In this document: in pieces, positions 8,018 to 16,147 of the stretch
How positions within the stretch are numbered: the stretch's first letter is position 1
How the letters are laid out: each line of letters starts with the position of its first letter
Assembly (NCBI GenBank): GCA_002491115.1
Contig: DKVI01000109.1
Location: forward strand, 1 to 24,090
Length of the DNA: 24,090 nt
Reading direction: 5' to 3'
From: Lachnospiraceae bacterium UBA7182
GTDB lineage: Bacteria > Bacillota > Clostridia > Lachnospirales > Lachnospiraceae
Notes under the pieces: model-generated
Database searches by the model: none
What the model was told of the DNA's origin: nothing
Seen by the model: the letters and a program-made list of their open reading frames with translations, nothing else
Position numbers and translations under genes: made by a program

Positions 8018-9043
8018 TTATTTACATTTCTGTTTTAAATACTGCATCACCTTCAGAAAATACAGGTAATATACCATCATAACCAGCGACACCGCACAGA
8101 CTGCCCCATAGTGAACCAGCGAATTTTCGACCAATAGCCCTTTCATCCCAAATACGCCCGCCGCGCCCCGCACCAGGATAATTCCGATGGGATGAATCAC
8201 ATAAAGAAACGCCGTTCCTTTCCGCAGAAAACCGGGCGCCGTCCCCTTTCCCTCCAGCAATATCTGATAAAGAAAATACATCACTGCTGGAAGCGCCAGA
8301 TACATGCTGCTGTGTCTTTGCAGATTACAGGCATCTGTCACATAGCTTTCCACAAGCATTAACAAAAGACTAAGAACAAATCCTGAATACCTGACTGCCC
8401 GGGGACACCAGCATTTCTTTTCTCCCAGCGCCGCACCCATCAGAAGAAAAAGCGGCGCATAGAAAATACCGTTTCTCGTATAACTGCTGACCTGAAATAA
8501 CCCTTCATAGATATTTTTAAGAAAACTTCCGTCCGGTATCAGGCCGTAATAGCTGTCCCCCAGAAGTCCCGCAAAATATAATACGCCTGCGATTGTCAGT
8601 GCTCGGTATAACCCACATCCTTTTAACATCCATACTGCCATCAAGCATCCAAGGATCAACGCCGGAAAATACCACAGATGATAGAAAGTCCCGTCAAATA
8701 CCAGCATTTTCAGTAATTCGCCCGGATTTGCAGGCAGTTTTTTTGCATACCACATAACCGGCACATATAAAAGAACGGCGCCGCCATAAAGGATCAGCGT
8801 TTTTTTAAGAAACCGCACATATCTTCTGTCCTTCCCGCCGCTTTTTACGCAGGGAGCCAGCACGAAATATCCGCTCGTCATCAGAAAGAACGGCACTGCC
8901 ACCCGGCAAAGTCCATAGGTCAGCACTGCATCCAGCCTGTATCCTTCCATCATGGAAAAGGGGGCCGTATGGATGGCGATCACCATCAGAGCCGCCGCCA
9001 GACGAAACCAGTCAACCCGTCCATATTGTATCCTTCTATCCAT
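8018..9043 (-). CDS. vanT: VanT membrane subunit (acyltransferase-3-like domain)
   Basis: This is an integral membrane protein of 341 residues with about ten hydrophobic segments, starting RVDWFRLAAALMVIAIHTAP and RVAVPFFLMTSGYFVLA. Those motifs are typical of the N-terminal membrane half of VanT, an acyltransferase-3-like domain thought to transport L-Ser into the cell. It ends cleanly with no racemase attached. I place the start at 9043, where ATG overlaps the vanXY stop (ATGGATAG) and follows AGGAAA. An in-frame ATG at 9082 would add 13 residues but needs a 47-nt overlap. With the racemase gene it makes up a two-gene VanT. Confidence 0.8.
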   Translation of the reverse strand: MDRRIQYGRVDWFRLAAALMVIAIHTAPFSMMEGYRLDAVLTYGLCRVAVPFFLMTSGYFVLAPCVKSGGKDRRYVRFLKKTLILYGGAVLLYVPVMWYAKKLPANPGELLKMLVFDGTFYHLWYFPALILGCLMAVWMLKGCGLYRALTIAGVLYFAGLLGDSYYGLIPDGSFLKNIYEGLFQVSSYTRNGIFYAPLFLLMGAALGEKKCWCPRAVRYSGFVLSLLLMLVESYVTDACNLQRHSSMYLALPAVMYFLYQILLEGKGTAPGFLRKGTAFLYVIHPIGIILVRGAAGVFGMKGLLVENSLVHYGAVCAVSLVMMVYYLYFLKVMQYLKQKCK

Positions 9044-9806
9044 GCCGTTTCCTGTGCCTGCACAAAACGATCCCGCCTTCATTGCTTCCGGACCAGGAGA
9101 AATGTTCTCGTTCTGTCTCCGTCAGCAGCCATTCATCTTTCCCGCGCATATCCACATAAGAAATCTCCACACAGGTTCCTTCCTCCCACCTGATCTGGCA
9201 GTAAGGATGATCCGGCGACGTATTTTCTTTTAAAAAAGCAATATATTCTTCCAGTATCATCCCTTCCTGTTCCATAAAACGCCCGTGAACCGGACCCACA
9301 TACCGAAAATGCCACGGCTCCGCGCCGATACCGGTCATAGCTTCCTTTCCCGCCGGATAACGTTCCACAAACCCGTAACCGGCTGCCTTTTTACGGAACA
9401 GCCCGCATACGCCGTCTCCGGGAAAATCCGGACGGATAAAATCAATCTCGTCCCGCTTTTCTGCCAGATCGATGGCAAGCCCGCTCTCATGCTCGCTGTG
9501 TCCCGGCTTTGCCACATATGTCCTTGTGAACTGCTCGCCTTCCTTTTGAAGGGTATCTTCCCAGATACGGATCTGTTCTTCATGACTGCGAAACCCGCTG
9601 ACAGGGACGATCTGCCCGTTGCTTTTCAGGTCTTTTAAAAGCCGTCCTAACATCTCCGCCGCCCGCTTTTCCAGAAGAACCGGAGAACCGTCCATAACCG
9701 GAACCATTCGTCCCGGCTTCCATCCCTCCGAAAGAGGATGATCCGGCGTTACCAGGATTAAAGGTCCTTTTTGTGTATCTTCCCATGTAAGCCTGATCTT
9801 TCTCAT
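9036..9806 (-). CDS. vanXY: VanXY D,D-peptidase (dipeptidase/carboxypeptidase)
   Basis: This 256-residue protein is a zinc D,D-peptidase of the VanY/VanXY family. The motif GHSEHESGLAIDLAE supplies zinc ligands H106 and D113, and EPWHFRYVG supplies the catalytic E163 and third ligand H166. SGFRSHEEQ (residues 70-78) is the upstream substrate-loop motif. There is no signal peptide or membrane anchor, which fits cytoplasmic VanXY rather than VanY. It hydrolyses D-Ala-D-Ala and trims the terminal D-Ala of pentapeptide, so that D-Ala-D-Ser precursors dominate. About 60 residues follow the usual catalytic core (from SPDHPYCQ), which is longer than I expect. Its start overlaps the vanG stop by 4 nt, so expression is coupled. 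Confidence 0.87.
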   Translation of the reverse strand: MRKIRLTWEDTQKGPLILVTPDHPLSEGWKPGRMVPVMDGSPVLLEKRAAEMLGRLLKDLKSNGQIVPVSGFRSHEEQIRIWEDTLQKEGEQFTRTYVAKPGHSEHESGLAIDLAEKRDEIDFIRPDFPGDGVCGLFRKKAAGYGFVERYPAGKEAMTGIGAEPWHFRYVGPVHGRFMEQEGMILEEYIAFLKENTSPDHPYCQIRWEEGTCVEISYVDMRGKDEWLLTETEREHFSWSGSNEGGIVLCRHRKRHG

Positions 9807-10849
9807 AGAGCTTCCCCCAGGATTTTCTCCACGATATCCTCAAAGGAATACCCGGCCGCTTTCAGCATATTGGGAAACCTGCTGTGGGAGGTAAAACCGG
9901 GAATCGTATTGACTTCGTTAAAATAAATCTTCTCATCTTCCGTCAAAAACATGTCCACCCTGGCAAACCCGCTGCATCCTAACGCGCGGTATATCTGCCG
10001 GGCAGTCCTTTTGATCTGGCAGGCGGTGCTCTGAGACACTCTGGCAGGCACATGAATTTTTGAGGTTTTTAGCGTGTATTTTTCTGTATAGTCAAAAAAT
10101 CCTTCCGACAGCTCGATCTCGTCCACTTTGCCCACTGTCAGCTCCGATGTACCAATGACCGCACAACCGACTTCTCTTCCTTCGATCCTCTCTTCCATAA
10201 TAACGGTCGTATCATGCGCAAACGCTTTCTCCACCGCCGGAATCAGGTCTTCCTCTTTCTGCACCATGGTGATTCCAAAAGACGATCCGGAACAAACCGG
10301 TTTGACAAATACAGGATACTTAAGTTCCTGCGCGTCTTTCCATACCTGAAGGGCTTCATAGGGTTTCTTTATGGAACAGGATTTGGGAACCAGGATTCCC
10401 TGCTCTGCCGCCACCCGATGCGCCATCTCCTTATCCATACAAAGAGCGGAGCTTAAAACGCCGCAGCCCGCCACCGGAATACCGGCCAGCGAAAGAGCGC
10501 CCTGGACCGTACCGTCCTCCCCGTTCTTCCCATGCAGAATGGGAAGCGCCATATCCACATGCAGCGTATGCATCCGGCCGTCTTCCATTACCAGAAATCC
10601 ATGCGTTTTCTGATCCGTAGGTACATAGACCGGCACGCATAAACTCTCATGATACCAGGCATCCTGCGCAATCCTGTCCGGGTCCCCCTGATACCAGAAC
10701 CACTGACCCGATACCGCCTCTAAACCGATCATGACGACTTCATATTTTTCTTTATTTACATGGGTGATCACTCCGTAAGCCGACTGTAAAGATACTTTGT
10801 ATTCTGTCGAACATCCGCCAAATAATATGGCAACTTTCTTTTTTTTCAT
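9803..10849 (-). CDS. vanG: VanG-type D-alanine--D-serine ligase
   Basis: The 348-residue ATP-grasp ligase shows LFGGCSTEYKVSLQSA at the N-terminus, LPILHGKNGEDGTVQG, SGSSFGI (residues 187-193), EGREVGCAV, and the metal-binding NEVNTIPGFTSHSR near the C-terminus (N311, E312). The omega-loop region FFDYTEKYTLKTSKI (251-265) is the signature I know for the VanG branch of D-Ala-D-Ser ligases, rather than the lactate-specific VanA loop. The product replaces D-Ala-D-Ala in peptidoglycan precursors and lowers vancomycin affinity. The gene has its own promoter region with repeated regulator boxes (10905-10943) and an AGGAGG site 11 nt before ATG. It is the first gene of the vanG-XY-T unit. Confidence 0.92.
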   Translation of the reverse strand: MKKKKVAILFGGCSTEYKVSLQSAYGVITHVNKEKYEVVMIGLEAVSGQWFWYQGDPDRIAQDAWYHESLCVPVYVPTDQKTHGFLVMEDGRMHTLHVDMALPILHGKNGEDGTVQGALSLAGIPVAGCGVLSSALCMDKEMAHRVAAEQGILVPKSCSIKKPYEALQVWKDAQELKYPVFVKPVCSGSSFGITMVQKEEDLIPAVEKAFAHDTTVIMEERIEGREVGCAVIGTSELTVGKVDEIELSEGFFDYTEKYTLKTSKIHVPARVSQSTACQIKRTARQIYRALGCSGFARVDMFLTEDEKIYFNEVNTIPGFTSHSRFPNMLKAAGYSFEDIVEKILGEAL

Positions 10850-10877
10850 AAAAAATAAAACCTCCTGTTATGGTACT

Positions 10878-10906
10878 ATTGTACCAGACAGAAGATTTTT
10901 ATGTCT
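10878..10906 (-). promoter_or_regulatory. vanG promoter
   Basis: On the minus strand TACAAT (10883-10878) is a good -10; 17 nt upstream lies a poor -35, AGACAT (10906-10901). The -10 sits in the small palindrome GGTAC-AATA-GTACC. A weak -35 overlapping the last of four regulator boxes is the arrangement of an activator-dependent promoter, as expected for VanR control. Confidence 0.65.
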
Positions 10907-10943
10907 TAACATGACCTTATAAAGTTCCTAAGAAAAGCTTAAG
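10905..10943 (-). promoter_or_regulatory. Four tandem VanR-like half-sites with 11-bp period
   Basis: Reading the minus strand, CTTAAG (10943-10938), CTTAGG (10932-10927), TATAAG (10921-10916) and GTTAAG (10910-10905) recur at exactly 11-bp intervals. Direct repeats with about one helical turn are the normal binding pattern of OmpR/PhoB-family regulators, and vanR of that family is adjacent. The last box overlaps the vanG -35. Confidence 0.7.
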
Positions 10944-10970
10944 AGATTCTGCATATTTTCTGTATCTGCG

Positions 10971-12095
10971 TTATTTGGGCAGCTCCACGGTAAATACCGT
11001 CCTCCCGTTCTCGCTTTCTGCAGCTATATCCCCGCCGTGGAGCCGCACAATCTCCCTGGCTATGGCAAGTCCCAGACCGGTGCCTCCTTTGCGGGTGGAG
11101 CGGGCGTCGTCCAGGCGATAAAATTTTTCAAAAACAGAGGCCAGTTTATGGGGCGGAATGGTCTTTCCCAGATTTTCAAAAGAGATACGGACCATATCCT
11201 CTGTCTCCTCTGCCCGGACCGTCACGGCTGTGCCGGGCGTACTGTAAGCGGCAGCGTTTTTTAATATATTCTGGAATACACGGGCAAGCTTATCCGGATC
11301 TCCGCTTACACGGATATCTTCATCCATCACAAGTTCCACCGTATTCTGATTCTCCGACAACATAGGATAAAATTCATCCGCCATCTGCACCAGCATATAA
11401 TACAGATCGATCGTCTCTTTCTCCAAAGCTGCCTGCTGGAAATTATAGCGCGTGATCTCAAAGAACTCATTGACCAGCGTCTCCAGGCGGCAGGCTTTCT
11501 CCAGCGTAATGTGTACATATTTTGCTTTCTGTTCCATGGGCATATCCGGCGCTTCTTCTAAAAGGCTTAAATACCCGATCACCGAAGTCAGCGGCGTGCG
11601 GATATCATGGGCCAGATACATGACCAGATCGTTTTTCCTCTGCTCGGCAAGCCGGGCCTCCAGTTCCCGTTTTTCCAGCGTATGACGGACCAGGTTCATC
11701 TTTTTTTCCAGTATTTCTATCTCCGGCGACAGGATGATCTCCTGTTCCTGGCCGTTTAAAAGCGCGTCCAGCCCTCTGTCGATCTGGCGGAAATATTTGA
11801 TAAACCAGTTAAGAGAAAAATAGAAGAACACAAAAAAGGCCAGCGCCATAAAGACCAGAATAAAGAATTCCATATTGTTGCGGATATAATACCAGTAGAT
11901 ATTCAGCGCGTCCTGGTAATCCACAAACAGAATGTTTTGTAAGAGCCGGACGATCCAGTCCGCCATCCTGCCGTGCCAAAGGTTCAGATAGACCACCCAG
12001 AACAGAATAAAAGACGCCAGCACCATCAATACCAGTTGAATGAATATTTTCCACTTCAGCCTTCCGTAGCCGGATTTGGTTAACTTAATTTTCAA
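10971..12095 (-). CDS. vanS: VanS-type membrane sensor histidine kinase
   Basis: This 374-residue kinase has two membrane helices (about residues 16-38 and 76-98) enclosing a short outside loop of some 37 residues, then a HAMP-like linker. The HisKA phospho-acceptor is H163 in LAHDIRTPLTSVIGY. The ATPase domain has an N box (NILKNAAAY, 276-284), DPDKL and the G box GGTGLGLA (337-344). The small external loop is usual for VanS proteins that respond to vancomycin or cell-wall disturbance. It phosphorylates the VanR encoded just before it; the genes overlap by 11 nt. The next gene, vanG, is 121 nt downstream with a separate promoter. Confidence 0.88.
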   Translation of the reverse strand: MKIKLTKSGYGRLKWKIFIQLVLMVLASFILFWVVYLNLWHGRMADWIVRLLQNILFVDYQDALNIYWYYIRNNMEFFILVFMALAFFVFFYFSLNWFIKYFRQIDRGLDALLNGQEQEIILSPEIEILEKKMNLVRHTLEKRELEARLAEQRKNDLVMYLAHDIRTPLTSVIGYLSLLEEAPDMPMEQKAKYVHITLEKACRLETLVNEFFEITRYNFQQAALEKETIDLYYMLVQMADEFYPMLSENQNTVELVMDEDIRVSGDPDKLARVFQNILKNAAAYSTPGTAVTVRAEETEDMVRISFENLGKTIPPHKLASVFEKFYRLDDARSTRKGGTGLGLAIAREIVRLHGGDIAAESENGRTVFTVELPK

Positions 12096-12783
12096 TCTTA
12101 TACCCCACTCCCCACACGGTATGGATATACTTGGGACGCTCCGCCGTATCGCCTAATTTTTCCCGCAGATGCCGGATATGGACGGTGATGGTATTGTTGG
12201 ATTTCTGATAATACTCGTCTTTCCATATCTCATGGAAAAGTTCTTCCGAACTGACCACTTTCCCCTTCCGCTGGCATAAGATTCTCAGTATCTCGAACTC
12301 CGTGGGCGTCAGATCCAGTTTTTTCTCATTGAGCATACACTCGTGGGTTTCCACATTGATCATAAGCCCGGAATGAAAAAGAACCGTCTCTTCCTCCCTG
12401 CCGGACGCCGGATTATATTTTTTGTATCTGCGAAGCTGGGCCTTTACCCTGGCCACCAGCTCCAGCGGCCGAAACGGCTTGGTCATGTAGTCGTCCGCTC
12501 CCAGGGTCAGCCCGTTAATCTTGTCAATCTCCTCATCCTTTGCCGTCAGCATAATGACAGGATAGGTATATCTTTCCCGGATCTTCCGGCAGATGGAGAA
12601 TCCGTTCGTCTCCGGCAGCATCACATCCAGGATTGCCAGATCCAGTTCCGTTCTGCCGATGCAGTCCAAAGCGTCCTTTGCCGTATAATATTTATATACG
12701 GTATACTCCTCATTCTCCAGATACACCGCCACCAGATCGGCGATTTCACGCTCGTCATCTACAACCAGTATTTTTTCCCTCAT
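12085..12783 (-). CDS. vanR: VanR-type OmpR-family response regulator
   Basis: The protein has a receiver domain (acidic D10/D11, phospho-acceptor D53 in LAILDVMLPETNGF, K102 in MTKPFRP) and a C-terminal winged helix (TPTEFEILRILCQRKGKVVS ... NTITVHIRHLREKLG). EREIADLVAVYLENEEYTVY is strongly VanR-like. I choose ATG at 12783, which forms TGATG with the stop of the ABC ATPase; a TTG one codon earlier is also possible. The overlap means vanR is translated from the transporter transcript. Its targets probably are the 11-bp-spaced boxes upstream of vanG. Adjacent vanS is the partner kinase. Confidence 0.9.
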   Translation of the reverse strand: MREKILVVDDEREIADLVAVYLENEEYTVYKYYTAKDALDCIGRTELDLAILDVMLPETNGFSICRKIRERYTYPVIMLTAKDEEIDKINGLTLGADDYMTKPFRPLELVARVKAQLRRYKKYNPASGREEETVLFHSGLMINVETHECMLNEKKLDLTPTEFEILRILCQRKGKVVSSEELFHEIWKDEYYQKSNNTITVHIRHLREKLGDTAERPKYIHTVWGVGYKIEN

Positions 12784-14048
12784 CAAACAGCACCTTCTGT
12801 CTCCTCTTTTCTGAGCATTTCCAGAAATTCATCATGATCTCCAAAATACGAGATTTTTTTTGTCTTCGCCATCTCTTCCAGCCGTCTTACCAGCCCGCCG
12901 CCGGTAAAATCATTGCTGAGCGCATTCTTATGGAAATAAATTTTCCCGGACATCGTTTCCAACCCATACAGATTATTAAGATTATCTTCTCCGAAAGGCA
13001 CATCAGCCACCACAATCATATCCGCATCCTGCATGAGCTTTAAATTTTCCCGCTGTTTTTCTTCCGTCACCGGCGTAAACGGCTCTGTCTCCACACACGG
13101 AATACCCAGCTCCTGGCACATATCATAATCCGTACTTCCCTGATTCAACACACCCGCCGTCACATAATAGCCTCTCGCATCCAGTTCTTCCAGAAGCTTT
13201 CCTGCCCCGTTAGCCCCGCAGATCATATGAATATGCCGCCGAACCGACGCTTTTTCTTCTTCCATCACCCGAATCGGAACGATTTCCGGTTTGCAGAATA
13301 AAGGATTCTGGCGAATCATCAGCTTCATCCGGTACAAAGACTCCATATTCCGGCGGGTGATCACTTCCTTCGGCGTCCCGTCCGCATAGACCGCGCCGTC
13401 CTTTAACATAACAATCCGCCGGCAAAAACGGGACGCCATATTAATATCATGCAGCACCGCAAGAATCGTCATATGTTCTTCTTTATTTAATTTTGTAATC
13501 AGTTCCATTACTTCGATCTGATGATGGATATCCAGCGCCGATGTAGGCTCGTCCAGTAAAATCACCTTTGTCTTCTGGGCAATCGCCCGCGCCAGGATCA
13601 CCCGCTGGCGCTCTCCGCCGCTTAACTCATTATAATACCGTTCCCGGAACATTTCCGTGTTCGTCGCCCTCATGGCGTCCTCCACGATCTCGTAATCCTC
13701 CTTTCCCTCCCGTTTTCTCAGGCTCATATAAGGATTACGCCCCATCATCACAATATCTTCCACCGTAAAATCATATTCCACATGATAAGACTGCGGCACC
13801 ACCGCCACCAGCTTCGCCCGCTCTTTCGCCTTCAGTCCTGCGTTATCCCTGCCGCAGACCGTGATCTTTCCCCGTTTCACCGACAAAAGCCCCGATATAC
13901 ATTTAATCAGCGTAGACTTTCCCGTCCCGTTTGACCCGATCAGGCCCACAAATTCCCCTTCTCCTACGGACAAAGTAATATCTTTTAATACTTCTCTCTC
14001 TCCATATCCTGCCGCCACATTCTCAAACTCCAGCATTCCTTTGTCCAT
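12783..14048 (-). CDS. ABC importer ATPase (BtuD/FecE-like) with C-terminal extra domain
   Basis: From ATG at 14048 the product has 421 residues, far longer than the roughly 255 of a plain BtuD/FecE ATPase. The ATPase part has Walker A GSNGTGKST (38-46), signature ELSGGERQRV (141-150) and Walker B VILLDEPTSALD (162-173). Residues about 270-415 form an extra domain with GANGAGK (278-284), which resembles a second P-loop, and GVLNQGSTDYDMCQELGIPC. Comparable extensions exist on some cobalamin/iron-complex importer ATPases; their function is not clear to me. It powers uptake by the permease upstream. A longer reading frame starts at 14165 inside the permease gene, but ATG at 14048 follows GAGAGGATAGGA and lies just past the permease stop, so I prefer it. 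vanR follows with TGATG overlap. Confidence 0.85.
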   Translation of the reverse strand: MDKGMLEFENVAAGYGEREVLKDITLSVGEGEFVGLIGSNGTGKSTLIKCISGLLSVKRGKITVCGRDNAGLKAKERAKLVAVVPQSYHVEYDFTVEDIVMMGRNPYMSLRKREGKEDYEIVEDAMRATNTEMFRERYYNELSGGERQRVILARAIAQKTKVILLDEPTSALDIHHQIEVMELITKLNKEEHMTILAVLHDINMASRFCRRIVMLKDGAVYADGTPKEVITRRNMESLYRMKLMIRQNPLFCKPEIVPIRVMEEEKASVRRHIHMICGANGAGKLLEELDARGYYVTAGVLNQGSTDYDMCQELGIPCVETEPFTPVTEEKQRENLKLMQDADMIVVADVPFGEDNLNNLYGLETMSGKIYFHKNALSNDFTGGGLVRRLEEMAKTKKISYFGDHDEFLEMLRKEETEGAV

Positions 14049-14050
14049 TC

Positions 14051-15052
14051 CTATCCTCTCTTCATTTTTCTCAACAGATACACAAAAAACGGCCCGCCGC
14101 AAAGGGAAGTAATAATCCCCACAGGTAATTCCCACGTTGCCATACTCCTTGCCGCCGTATCGCATATAATCAAAAACGTCCCCCCAAACAACAGCGACAT
14201 GGGCATCAGTACCCTGTGCTTAGGCCCCGCCACCATGCGCACCATATGCGGAACCACCAGTCCAACGAACCCGATAATCCCCGTAACCGAGATCACCGCC
14301 GCCGTAATCACCGTTGACGCAAACAAAACCTTCTTTTTTACAAACTCCACATTTACACCCAGCTGCACCGCCGTATCCTCCCCGGTCAGCATAATATCCA
14401 GCTCTCTGGCGGAAGTAAATAAAAGCACCATTCCCACCAGCACATACGGCAGCACCATAAGCGTCTGATTCCACCCTTTTCCGTTTAAGCTTCCCATGGT
14501 CCAGAACATGATCTGATCCATACTCTGCTTATTCAGGATCATGATCACCGACATGGCGGCAGAAAGCGTCTGGCTTACGGCAATTCCGGACAAAAGAAGC
14601 GTCGCTACCGGCACTTTTTTCCCCACTTTTGAAATACTGTACACCAGCCATATGGTCACAAAGGCGCCCGCAAACGCCAGAAGCATGGTGCCGAAATGAA
14701 ATACGATCCCGATGGCGGCGCCCAGAGCCGCCCCTGACGACACACCCAGCACAAACGGATCTGCCATAGGATTTTTAAAGATCCCCTGGAATCCTGCACC
14801 GCATACTGCCAGCGAAGCACCCGCTAAAAAGCCCAGGACAACCCTGGGCAGACGAACGTCTTTAATAATCAGAATACTCCCTTCTGAAATCCCCTCCATA
14901 CTTACGTTCAGATGCAGCACCTCATGAAGCAGTATCCTGCTGGCATCCTCAAAAGAGATCGCCGCGATCCCGGTCACCGTACACACATACACGATGACCA
15001 GGCATACGAGAACAGACAGAAAAATCCCCCGGTTTCTGTTTATCTTTTTCAT
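14051..15052 (-). CDS. ABC importer permease (BtuC/FecCD family)
   Basis: This 333-residue, highly hydrophobic protein has the layout of the BtuC/FecD family with about ten helices. Recognisable stretches are RLPRVVLGFLAGASLAVCGA, NPMADPFVLGVSSGAALGAA, TGIIGFVGLVVPHMVRMVAG and a C-terminal ELPVGIITSLCGGPFFVYLL. It forms the channel for a cobalamin, heme or siderophore-type ligand delivered by the lipoprotein encoded 15 nt upstream. The ATPase gene starts 2 nt past its stop codon, so stoichiometric expression is likely. Substrate cannot be set from the permease alone. Confidence 0.9.
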   Translation of the reverse strand: MKKINRNRGIFLSVLVCLVIVYVCTVTGIAAISFEDASRILLHEVLHLNVSMEGISEGSILIIKDVRLPRVVLGFLAGASLAVCGAGFQGIFKNPMADPFVLGVSSGAALGAAIGIVFHFGTMLLAFAGAFVTIWLVYSISKVGKKVPVATLLLSGIAVSQTLSAAMSVIMILNKQSMDQIMFWTMGSLNGKGWNQTLMVLPYVLVGMVLLFTSARELDIMLTGEDTAVQLGVNVEFVKKKVLFASTVITAAVISVTGIIGFVGLVVPHMVRMVAGPKHRVLMPMSLLFGGTFLIICDTAARSMATWELPVGIITSLCGGPFFVYLLRKMKRG

Positions 15053-15067
15053 TGGTGTGTGCCTCTC

Positions 15068-16063
15068 TTACTGAAATCGTTCCGGATAAATCTTTTCTGC
15101 CAGAAGCCGTACTCCCTCCACGATACGGGGACCAGGCCTTGAAACCAGATCTGATTCGGGTGAATTTTCTTCAATATAAACAATATTCCCGTTCTTAATG
15201 CAGTCAAGGGCACTGATGCCGGCCATCCCCGCCAGCTCTTCCGGCGTGGAATGCATGGAAAGATATATGTCCGGATTTTTCTCAATAATCACTTCCAGCG
15301 ATAACTGCGGCCACGTCTCCCCGCCTTCCGCGGCAATATTGATCGTATTGATTCGGTTTAACACATTGTCCAGAAGCGATCCCGGCCCCGCGCTGTAATA
15401 ATCGCCCAAATCAAGAAATACTGATTTGTAAGTGCTTAGAGGCGCAAGCGCCACCTGCACTTCTGCCAGTTCCTCTTCCATGGAATCGGCCAGTGTCCGG
15501 GCATTCTCATTCAAATTTAAAACCTGTCCCATCAAAAGAATCAGGTCTTCCGTTTCCACAATACTGTTGGCCGTATAGCTGATTACTTTTGTTCCCGCCG
15601 CTTCTATCTGCTGTTTTACGCTGTCTTCCAGATATTCGGTAAAGATCACATCCGGATCTTTGGAGATGATCAGTTCCGCATTGGGCGTCCAGTAGTTTCC
15701 GATGGACTCTACTTCCGAAGCCTCCTCGGGATAATTACAGTAATCCGTCCTTCCCACCAAGCGGTCTCCGGCGCCTATGGCGAACAGGATCTCCGTATTG
15801 GCAGGCGTCAGGGATATGATCCGCTCCGGCTCCTGCTCGATCGTAATCTCATTGCCGTAACTGTCTGTCACAGTAACAGGGTAAGCGGCGGAAGTTTCCG
15901 TGCTTTCTTCCCCTGGCGGCGTTTCTTCCTGGCTTTCTGCCCCGTCCGCGGTTCCCGGTGTTTCGCTCGTATCTGTCTCCTGACCGCCTGCCTGGCAGCC
16001 GGATACAAAGACCGTCGCCGCCAGAATCATTGACAATAAAAGTTTCATAATTTTTTTGTTCAT
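15068..16063 (-). CDS. ABC importer substrate-binding lipoprotein (BtuF-like)
   Basis: The product is 331 residues from ATG at 16063. It has a lipoprotein signal with the lipobox VSGC (acylated C23), an acidic low-complexity linker rich in E, T, G and S, and then a class III binding-protein fold (EPERIISLTPANTEILFAIGAGDRLVGRTDYCNYPEEA). That segment resembles BtuF-type cobalamin binders and iron-complex binders. The frame is open upstream to 16129, but the 16063 start has GAGG at good spacing and puts the signal sequence at the N-terminus. Only about 80 nt separate it from the IS end at 16151, and no cobalamin riboswitch motifs were visible there. It is first in a probable btuFCD-vanRS transcription unit. 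Confidence 0.87.
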   Translation of the reverse strand: MNKKIMKLLLSMILAATVFVSGCQAGGQETDTSETPGTADGAESQEETPPGEESTETSAAYPVTVTDSYGNEITIEQEPERIISLTPANTEILFAIGAGDRLVGRTDYCNYPEEASEVESIGNYWTPNAELIISKDPDVIFTEYLEDSVKQQIEAAGTKVISYTANSIVETEDLILLMGQVLNLNENARTLADSMEEELAEVQVALAPLSTYKSVFLDLGDYYSAGPGSLLDNVLNRINTINIAAEGGETWPQLSLEVIIEKNPDIYLSMHSTPEELAGMAGISALDCIKNGNIVYIEENSPESDLVSRPGPRIVEGVRLLAEKIYPERFQ

Positions 16064-16147
16064 CTGTTTTTCCTCATCTCTTCCGTTGCTCTGCAGCTTT
16101 ATGCTAATACCTTTTATAAACCTCTCCACGGTTATCTATATTGTGAA

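Noticed and set aside
14049..14165. N-terminal extension of the ABC ATPase to 14165
   Set aside because: It would lie inside the permease gene in another frame; ATG 14048 has a ribosome site and begins the standard domain.
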